From positions 137,980 to 193,874 of the forward strand of contig NZ_JAPZVP010000002.1 of the NCBI RefSeq assembly GCF_027622875.1: a stretch of DNA of 55,895 nt, read 5' to 3'. A program made the position numbers and the translations under genes. Shown one piece after another: positions 50,389-55,895 of this stretch. The notes beneath the pieces were generated by a model that ran no database searches, had not been told where the DNA came from, and worked only from the letters and a program-made list of their open reading frames with translations. Source of the DNA: Glycomyces luteolus (lineage in GTDB: Bacteria; Actinomycetota; Actinomycetes; Mycobacteriales; Micromonosporaceae). Numbering within the stretch: the stretch's first letter is position 1; every line of letters starts with the position of its first letter.

Positions 50389-51766
50389 ACTGCTCGCTCG
50401 ACCAGTGACCGGAGAGCGGCATCTCGCCCCGCGCCCCGCTCATGTTGTTGCCATTGCGGATGTTGCCCTCGTAAGCCGGGTCGCACATCTCGTCGAAGCC
50501 CTTGCCCTCGTCGTTGTCGATCGGCTCGGAAGCGCCGTCGGACTCCCCCGGGGGCTTGATCCACACGTAGGCGTCGATGCCCGCCGCCGGGGCGGCCTGC
50601 GGCCGCTCGCCGAGACCCGCACCGGCCTGGTTGCACCAGTTGCCCTTGTTGAACCGCTGATCGATGCGCGACTCGTCCACGAAGGTCACCGGATCCGTCG
50701 AGGTCGACGGACCGGCCGGCCGGTCCGCACCGCCCCAGCCGTTGCGGCTGGTGTCGATCAGCATGCCGACGCTCTCGTTGAAGCCGTTCGCGACCAGCTC
50801 GTCGCGGAAGGCCGTGGCGAAGTCGAGCTCACCGTTGTAGGCGTTCCAGTCGACCCATTTGACGTCGCCGTTCTGGTTGAGCGGCTTGCCGCCCACGTTC
50901 TGGTCGACCTCCCAGTGCGGCTCCTCCAGCGCGGAGTAGTTCGCGGTGTTCGTGATGAACCCGTGCACGTGGTCGGCGGTCATGCCGTTCATGCCGATGA
51001 GCGAGCCGAACATCGCGGCGGAAGCGTGGAAGTTGTCGTACTGCGGGTCGTCGTTCGTCCACCCGATCCAGCCGTGGTGGCCGGCGTCGAGGTAGTTGTA
51101 CGTGTTCGGCAGCGCGCCGAGCTCGGCCGCCGCGTACGAGACGCCGTCCTGGTAGTTGCCGTTGGCCTTCATCGTGTCGCAGTTCGGCGTCGCGGTCGCG
51201 CGCGGCGAGACGTTCGTGACGAGGTTCGGCAGCGAGTCGATCTCGATGACGTTGACGATCCGCAGGTCGGCGTAGGCCGGGTCGCTCTGGATCGCGACGA
51301 TCGGGTCGATGTACTCGTTCTTGTAGCGGTCGATCTCGTCGGCCTTGAGCTCCCCGTTCGAGGCGAGCGCGGCGCAGTCGCGGCCCGGCAGGTTGTAGAT
51401 GACGAACTGGATGACGTCCGCACCCTGGGCGAGGGCCTCGTCCAGGTGGTCCTTGAGGCCCATGGTTCCGGTGGTGGGGGAGTCGTTGCCCTCGATCGCG
51501 CTGATCCGGTCGAGCCACACGCCGGTGGCCTGGTCGGCGATGGCCTCGCCGCCGGGCTCGGCCGCGGCGTTCGCGGCCCACTGCGGGTTGACGTAGACCT
51601 GCGCGCCTTCGTAGGGGTTGTCGACCTTCGCCTGGCTGACGCCGGCGTCCGAGTCCGTCTGCTCCTGGGCTCCGGCGCTGGTCAGCGCGACAGTGCTGAC
51701 CGTGGCGGCGGCCAGCGCCGCCGCGGCGAGCGCCCCCAGGCGCTGCTTCCTTCGACTGAGTGTCAT
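50348..51766 (-). CDS. secreted GH6 exocellulase (Cel6B type) without CBM
   Basis: 472 residues. Signal peptide at 1-~35 (SRRKQRLGALAAAALAAATV, cleavage near TSAGAQ-EQT). A short acidic spacer leads straight into the GH6 domain from VDNPYEGAQVYVNPQWAANA. Catalytic motifs match the first cellulase almost residue for residue: YNLPGRDCAALASNGELKAD, IEIDSLPNLVTNVSPRATAT, YLDAGHHGWIGWTNDDP, MLIDTSRNGWGG, VWIKPPGESDG and SGHWSSEQFAELLANAYPPV. It lacks CBM2 and linker, so it may act on soluble or amorphous chains. It is a tandem paralogue in the same orientation with its own promoter and operator. ATG 51766 follows GAGGGAAGG. Confidence 0.92.
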   Translation of the reverse strand: MTLSRRKQRLGALAAAALAAATVSTVALTSAGAQEQTDSDAGVSQAKVDNPYEGAQVYVNPQWAANAAAEPGGEAIADQATGVWLDRISAIEGNDSPTTGTMGLKDHLDEALAQGADVIQFVIYNLPGRDCAALASNGELKADEIDRYKNEYIDPIVAIQSDPAYADLRIVNVIEIDSLPNLVTNVSPRATATPNCDTMKANGNYQDGVSYAAAELGALPNTYNYLDAGHHGWIGWTNDDPQYDNFHASAAMFGSLIGMNGMTADHVHGFITNTANYSALEEPHWEVDQNVGGKPLNQNGDVKWVDWNAYNGELDFATAFRDELVANGFNESVGMLIDTSRNGWGGADRPAGPSTSTDPVTFVDESRIDQRFNKGNWCNQAGAGLGERPQAAPAAGIDAYVWIKPPGESDGASEPIDNDEGKGFDEMCDPAYEGNIRNGNNMSGARGEMPLSGHWSSEQFAELLANAYPPVS

Positions 51767-51874
51767 GTGCCTTCCCTCGATTGATAGTCGGGCTTGACAG
51801 CAGCTGGTAGGCACGGCTTCGCCGCACAAAGCAGCCGCTCTTCAGGGAACGGCTCCGCGGGTACCGGGTGGACA

Positions 51875-51932
51875 CGGAAGCGCTCCCAAAACTTTCACAT
51901 CGAAGTTTGCCTATGTCTAACTGTGATGTCAA
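51875..51932 (-). promoter_or_regulatory. promoter and CebR-like operator of second cellulase gene
   Basis: Minus strand TTGACA (51927-51932) and a poor -10 near CAAACT, followed by TGGGAGCGCTTCCG (51875-51888, 12 of 14 to the palindromic consensus). The distance from TTGACA to the box (39 bases) nearly equals that of the first cellulase (37). The 51933-52079 stretch upstream is AT-rich with no gene seen. Confidence 0.75.
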
Positions 51933-52079
51933 GAGCCTTGATCCCGGAGAATCCAGAATTTTCCCATTGGCGGCAAGTATGGCAACTCAGGGTATTCATC
52001 CGATTTCAAAAAGTGAACAAATGCCCTTAATGGAGCAAAAAGACTCCACTTTAGATTTGACGTTTCCGGGACACCGAAA

Positions 52080-52121
52080 AGCCCGCGCCGCCGCCTGTGC
52101 GATCAGGCGGCGGCGCGGGCT
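52080..52121 (-). terminator. terminator after bldC
   Basis: 18-bp perfect arms (AGCCCGCGCCGCCGCCTG and its complement) around TGCGAT. On the minus strand the stem is followed by TTTT. It lies 170 bases after the bldC stop; I see nothing else in 52122-52291. Confidence 0.8.
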
Positions 52122-52291
52122 GCGTCGATCCGTGGCATTCGGTCCCGAACATGCGAAAAGCCGGTACCGGGCGCGTCCTTCCTCGGCCGTGTGCGGACCG
52201 GGGGCGCTGCGCGGGACCGGCTTGTGCCGGACGGTCGTTCAGTTCGCGGATTCGCGGCCGCTGTGGCGCCCGCGCGGTACGTCTGGGCTGG

Positions 52292-52504
52292 CTACTGGGC
52301 GTTCCCGGTCTCAAAGGTGGTCTGTGCTCCAGCATCGCCTTCGAGCAGTGCCCGCACTTCCGACTCGCGGAACCGACGGTGACCACCCGGTGTGCGTATG
52401 CTCCCGATCCGGCCGGCGGCGGCCCAGCGCGTCACGGTCTTGGGATCGACTCGGAACAGCGTCGCCACTTCGCCAGGTGTGAGTAGGCGGTCCTCGGTCT
52501 CCAT
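52292..52504 (-). CDS. bldC: developmental regulator BldC (MerR-like single-domain)
   Basis: 70 residues. LLTPGEVATLFRVDPKTVTR is the HTH and SIRTPGGHRRFRESEVRALL the wing and last helix. This is close to Streptomyces BldC in length and sequence (LLTP-EVA-xFRVDPKTVTRWA, GGHRR.RE.EVRALL). BldC binds DNA cooperatively at AT-rich direct repeats and delays sporulation and controls secondary metabolism in Streptomyces. Its presence supports a mycelial or developing actinomycete. ATG 52504 follows GGGGAGGAAG. The C-terminal tail (GDAGAQTTFETGNAQ) is not conserved. Confidence 0.92.
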   Translation of the reverse strand: METEDRLLTPGEVATLFRVDPKTVTRWAAAGRIGSIRTPGGHRRFRESEVRALLEGDAGAQTTFETGNAQ

Positions 52505-52541
52505 GATTTCTTCCTCCCCGTGATGAAGACTCACTTCGTGC

Positions 52542-52571
52542 GTTAAACCCATTACACCACTATTCAGTCAA
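52542..52571 (-). promoter_or_regulatory. promoter of bldC
   Basis: Minus strand TTGACT (52566-52571), an 18-base spacer and TTTAAC (52542-52547). The predicted leader is about 31 bases and holds GGGGAGGAAG. The remaining divergent region to 52730 is AT-richer than average, without a gene. Confidence 0.55.
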
Positions 52572-52730
52572 ACCTGCCATGAGTTCTTGGACATACTTTC
52601 GGCTGGTAGGTTTTGCCTGAAAGTACCACGCGTACGTCAACGACGCTCTGAGCTGAATCTGACGCTCTAGGACTACGCGGGTATGAGGTAGGCACAGGGC
52701 GCAAGTGGCAACTCTGGTTATCCTCGACAA

Positions 52731-53192
52731 GTGGACGAGATCGACCAGACGATAGTGAACCTCTTGCGTACCGACGGGCGTACCTCCTACGCCGAACTGG
52801 CGCGGCGGGTCGGTCTCACCGCACCCTCCGTGCAGGACCGCGTCACCAAACTGGAGAAGAGCGGCATCATCACCGGCTACACGGCCCTGATCGATGCCGA
52901 GGCCATCGGGCTCGGCATCACCGCGCTCATAGGCATCATCCCCGACAACGCCGCCGACCATCACGACATCTGCGAACGGCTCCGCGCCATTCCGCAGATC
53001 GAATCGTGTTATTTCCTCGCCGGCGTCGAGTGCTATCAACTCAAGGTGCGAGTGCCCAAGATGGGCGATCTCGAACGGCTCATCCATCGCGTGGGCGCGA
53101 TTCCCGGTGTGGCGCAGACGCGCACCACCATCACCCTCTCGACCAAGTGGGAGGACCGGCCCCAGCCCGTCCCGTTCGAGCTGGCCGACTGA
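52731..53192 (+). CDS. Lrp/AsnC-family regulator
   Basis: 153 residues. [40 protein letters not shown] and [12 protein letters not shown] form the N-terminal HTH typical of Lrp; the RAM ligand domain follows ([51 protein letters not shown]). It should bind an amino acid and control its own gene and the PLP enzyme that starts one base after its stop. By analogy with Lrp-type regulators of cysteine desulfhydrases, cysteine is a likely ligand (inference). GTG start, six bases after TATCCT (52719-52724), so probably leaderless. Confidence 0.88.
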   Translation: MDEIDQTIVNLLRTDGRTSYAELARRVGLTAPSVQDRVTKLEKSGIITGYTALIDAEAIGLGITALIGIIPDNAADHHDICERLRAIPQIESCYFLAGVECYQLKVRVPKMGDLERLIHRVGAIPGVAQTRTTITLSTKWEDRPQPVPFELAD

Positions 53193-53193
53193 A

Positions 53194-54264
53194 ATGCGCT
53201 CCGTCGACCGGGCGAAGAACCGCCTCTGGACCAACTGGGCGATCACCACAGTGGAGGCCGACGCCAACCGCTCGGCCGATACGCACCTGCTCCCGTTCCC
53301 GCTCCCGGGCGACTGGGGCGTGGACCTCTACCTCAAGGACGAGTCGACGCACCCGACCGGATCGCTCAAGCACCGGCTGGCGCGCTCGCTCTTCCTGTAC
53401 GCGATCTGCAACGGCTGGATCGACGAGGGCACGCCGGTGATCGAGGCCTCGAGCGGTTCGACCGCGGTGAGCGAGGCCTACTTCGCGCGGATGCTCGGGC
53501 TGCCGTTCACGGCGGTGATGCCGAAGTCGACGAGCGGCTCGAAGATCGCGCTCATCGAGTCCTACGGCGGCCAGGCGCACCTGGTGGCCGAGGCCGGCGA
53601 GGTGTGCGCCGAGGCCGAGCGGCTCGCCGCCGAGACCGGCGGGCACTTCATGGACCAGTTCACGTACGCCGAGCGCGCCACGGACTGGCGCGGGAACAAC
53701 AACATCGCCGAGAGCGTGTTCGAGCAGATGCGGCTGGAGCGCCACCCGGTGCCGAGCTGGATCGTGGTCGGCGCGGGCACGGGCGGGACCTCGGCGACCA
53801 TCGGGCGCTACGTGCGCTTCCGCAAGCACGCGACGAACCTGTGCGTGGTCGACCCCGAGCATTCGGCGTTCTTCGACGGATGGCTCGAAGGCGACCCGGA
53901 CGCGGCCGCCGAGCGCGGCTCGCGCATCGAGGGGATCGGGCGGCCGAAAGTCGAGCCGTCGTTCATCCCCGACCTGGTGGACCGCATGGTGAAGGTGGAC
54001 GACGCCGAGTCGATCGCCTGCGTGCGCTGGGCGTCGGAGCGGCTGGGGCGGCGGCTGGGCGGTTCGACGGGCACCAATCTCGTCGCGGCGCTCTCGATCA
54101 TCGCGGAGATGCGCGAGGCCAGGCGGGGCGGCAGCATCGTGACGCTGCTGTGCGACTCGGGGCTGCGTTACGGCAGCACCTACTTCGACGACGACTGGGT
54201 CGCGGCGCAGGGCCTGGACCTCGACGCGGCCGCGGCGAGACTCGCGCCGCTCCTGCCCGACTGA
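53194..54264 (+). CDS. cds1: PLP-dependent cysteine desulfhydrase (Cds1-like, cysteine synthase fold)
   Basis: 356 residues, fold type II PLP enzyme. [17 protein letters not shown] contains the PLP Lys; [20 protein letters not shown] is the substrate-binding S-x-G-S-T loop; [20 protein letters not shown] is the phosphate-binding glycine loop; [20 protein letters not shown] closes the site. The unusual N-terminus ([17 protein letters not shown]) and long C-terminus match mycobacterial Cds1, which degrades cysteine to pyruvate, sulfide and ammonia, better than CysK. ATG 53194 lies one base after the Lrp stop, a tight two-gene operon. Three 8-base GACCGCTC repeats with a 21-base period (54263-54312) follow the stop. 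Confidence 0.78.
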   Translation: MRSVDRAKNRLWTNWAITTVEADANRSADTHLLPFPLPGDWGVDLYLKDESTHPTGSLKHRLARSLFLYAICNGWIDEGTPVIEASSGSTAVSEAYFARMLGLPFTAVMPKSTSGSKIALIESYGGQAHLVAEAGEVCAEAERLAAETGGHFMDQFTYAERATDWRGNNNIAESVFEQMRLERHPVPSWIVVGAGTGGTSATIGRYVRFRKHATNLCVVDPEHSAFFDGWLEGDPDAAAERGSRIEGIGRPKVEPSFIPDLVDRMVKVDDAESIACVRWASERLGRRLGGSTGTNLVAALSIIAEMREARRGGSIVTLLCDSGLRYGSTYFDDDWVAAQGLDLDAAAARLAPLLPD

Positions 54265-54336
54265 CCGCTCGTCCGCCAGATCCGACCGCTCATCGCGCCG
54301 GTCCGACCGCTCACCCGACCGCCTGCCTCGGGCTAC

Positions 54337-54366
54337 TTGTGGCGAAAACCTTCCGCGAGTTACAAT
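54337..54366 (+). promoter_or_regulatory. promoter of the acetylesterase gene
   Basis: TTGTGG, an 18-base spacer and TACAAT. The predicted start near 54373 gives a leader of almost 200 bases. Confidence 0.6.
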
Positions 54367-54397
54367 TCCCGCCAAGCAAATCGAGGATTGTGAGTAT

Positions 54398-54463
54398 ATG
54401 GATTCCCTCGAGCGTCCGGCACCGCCCGAGGAAACGCATTCGACCGATCCGCCGCAGCTTTGA
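54398..54463 (+). other. possible 21-codon leader ORF
   Basis: ATG 54398 with GAGGAT about ten bases upstream reads 21 codons (MDSLERPAPPEETHS...) to TGA in the long leader of the acetylesterase gene. No known family. It may regulate translation or be chance. Confidence 0.3.
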
Positions 54464-54568
54464 ATCGTTTCAGGAAAGAATCCTGCACACTCCCGACCGC
54501 TTCCTCCTCACCTGGGCCCCAGCGCCGCCTCGCCGCTGCGGCCTCGACCTTCCAGCACTGGAGCGCAC

Positions 54569-55816
54569 ATGACCAACCCACACGGCAACCCGTTCAGCGC
54601 CAAGCTCTCCCGCCGCAACCTCGGCCTCCTCGCCGGGCTCGGCGCCGGGGCCGCCGCGGGCGGATTCCTCGGCGCGGGCGCCGCGCACGCCGCGTTCACG
54701 CCCGGCACCTGGTACGTCCTGCAGTCCCGCCTCTCCGGGCTGGTCTGGGACCTCTCCGCGTCGACCGCCAACGGGGCCAAGCTCGTGCAGCAGGCCCGCA
54801 CCGACACGAACCACCAGCAGTTCCGCTTCGTCGACGTCGGCGGCGGCTACTACAAGATCCAGGCCCGGCATTCGAACCTGGTGCTCGACGTCTACGCCAA
54901 GTCCAAGGACAACGGCGCCGACATCGTCCAGTGGGCCGACAACGGCGGCGTCAACCAGCACTGGCAGATCCTCGACGACGGCACGTACCTGCGGTTCGTG
55001 AACCGCAACTCCGGCAAGGCCCTCGACGTCTGGGAGCGTTCGACCGCGCCGGGCTCGCGCATCTCGCAGTACGACTCGAACGGCGGGACGAACCAGCAGT
55101 TCAGGGCGCTCCCGGCGGGCACCCCGGCCCAAGGGAACCCGACGATCTACATCGCCTCGGACTCCACCGCCCAGAACTACAACTCCGATCGCTACCCGAT
55201 GGCCGGCTGGGGTCAGAAGCTCGGCGGCTACTTCGACGCGAACACCACGATCGCGAACCACGCGATCGGCGGGCGCTCCTCGCGCTCGTTCATCGAACAG
55301 GGCCGCCTCCAGGCGATCCTCGACGTCATCAAGCCGGACGACTACCTCTACGTCCAATTCGGGCACAACGACGCCTCCGTCGACAACCCGGAGCGCTACA
55401 CCTCGCCCGCGGACTACAAGATGTACCTGCGAGACCACTACATGGCGGGGGCCCGGGCCAAGGGCGCCATCCCGGTGCTGCTCACGCCCGTCAACCGCTT
55501 GGACTACAACTCTTCCACCGGCAGGTTCAACGAGTCGTTCGCGACCTACGCGGCCAAGGTGCACGAGCTGGTCAGCGAGACCGGCGTGGCCCTGATCGAC
55601 CTCGGGGCCCGCTCGCGGACCTACCTCAACTCGATCGGCTACGACCGGGCCCGCTGGGAGGTCTTCATGCACCTGCGGGCCGGGCAGTACCCGAACTACC
55701 CGAACGGCCTCACCGACTCGACCCACTTCCAGGACAACGGCGCGAACCAGATGGCGCGCCTGGTCGCCGAGGGCACGAAGGCGCTCCCGCTGCCGATCGC
55801 GGGGCACGTGCGATGA
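54569..55816 (+). CDS. secreted rhamnogalacturonan acetylesterase (CE12-type SGNH) with ricin-type lectin domain
   Basis: 415 residues. The N-terminus has a Tat-type signal (LSRRNLGLLAGLGAGAAAGG, cleavage near AHA-AFT). Residues ~42-180 form a beta-trefoil carbohydrate-binding domain with recurring Q-x-W/Q-F units (TNHQQFRF, VNQHWQIL, TNQQFRAL). Residues ~190-415 are the esterase: IASDSTAQNYN (nucleophile Ser, block I), IGGRSSRSF (block II), FGHNDASVD (block III) and DSTHFQDNGANQMA (Asp-His, block V). This is the RhgT/YesT pattern, which removes acetyl groups from pectin rhamnogalacturonan. It complements the cellulases in plant cell-wall degradation. The gene ends 79 bases before the end of the window. 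Confidence 0.9.
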   Translation: MTNPHGNPFSAKLSRRNLGLLAGLGAGAAAGGFLGAGAAHAAFTPGTWYVLQSRLSGLVWDLSASTANGAKLVQQARTDTNHQQFRFVDVGGGYYKIQARHSNLVLDVYAKSKDNGADIVQWADNGGVNQHWQILDDGTYLRFVNRNSGKALDVWERSTAPGSRISQYDSNGGTNQQFRALPAGTPAQGNPTIYIASDSTAQNYNSDRYPMAGWGQKLGGYFDANTTIANHAIGGRSSRSFIEQGRLQAILDVIKPDDYLYVQFGHNDASVDNPERYTSPADYKMYLRDHYMAGARAKGAIPVLLTPVNRLDYNSSTGRFNESFATYAAKVHELVSETGVALIDLGARSRTYLNSIGYDRARWEVFMHLRAGQYPNYPNGLTDSTHFQDNGANQMARLVAEGTKALPLPIAGHVR

Positions 55817-55895
55817 CCATGCGGCGCGGGGGGGGGCGGGGGGGGCCCCGGGGCGCCCCCCGCGGCGAAACAACCACAAAGTATTGACAAAAAAA
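55817..55895. other. low-complexity contig end
   Basis: After the acetylesterase stop come long G and C runs and then an AT-rich tail ending in seven A. No gene or known element is seen. Like positions 1-67 it is probably an end artefact. Confidence 0.7.

Noticed and set aside
54263..54312. CRISPR-like short repeat
   Set aside because: Only three 8-base units with a 21-base period and no unique spacers or cas genes. It is a minor tandem repeat.

Overview
The window looks like one complete contig from a high-GC, Gram-positive actinomycete. GC is about 70% by eye and third codon positions are nearly all G/C. GTG and TTG starts are common, and several genes appear to be leaderless. Actinobacterial markers are BldC, the 33-residue ribosomal protein bS22, a DUF2516 protein, late genes of the futalosine menaquinone route and Cel6B-type cellulases. 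Glycomycetales or a nearby order is only a guess. Both contig ends, and one spot at 5404-5452, carry low-complexity G/C runs that look like sequence artefacts.

Positions 1-30000 are an envelope-glycan locus. It starts with two cytidylyltransferase-like genes and two tandem membrane-anchored CDP-glycerol glycerophosphotransferases, which suggests a teichoic-acid-like polymer. It continues with an aminotransferase, a Gfo/Idh/MocA dehydrogenase, a GT2, a nucleotide-sugar 6-dehydrogenase and galE. Facing these are two glycosyltransferases, a UDP-GlcNAc 2-epimerase and a hexapeptide N-acetyltransferase. Together they contain every enzyme class needed to turn UDP-GlcNAc into a UDP-2,3-diacetamido-2,3-dideoxyhexuronic acid. 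A run of four-base-overlapping GT-B genes follows (18893-29509), including four copies of one unusual GT4 subfamily and two small proteins that look like single Rossmann half-domains.

Positions 29679-45200 are mostly housekeeping: proline dehydrogenase, a membrane-anchored HExxH protease, an excisionase-type HTH protein, bS22, DUF2516, HtpX, an isolated nuoKLMN set, a divergent TetR/NAD(P)-binding pair sharing a palindromic operator, two pseudogenes (one broken by a clear 7-bp tandem duplication), and mqnP-mqnL.

Positions 45300-55816 hold an MFS exporter with its TetR regulator behind a perfect 20-bp palindrome, and two tandem GH6 exocellulases each preceded by a TTGACA promoter and a CebR/CelR-like box. 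These are followed by bldC, an Lrp/AsnC regulator with a Cds1-like cysteine desulfhydrase, and a secreted CE12-type rhamnogalacturonan acetylesterase with a ricin-type lectin domain. This end is devoted largely to plant cell-wall breakdown.
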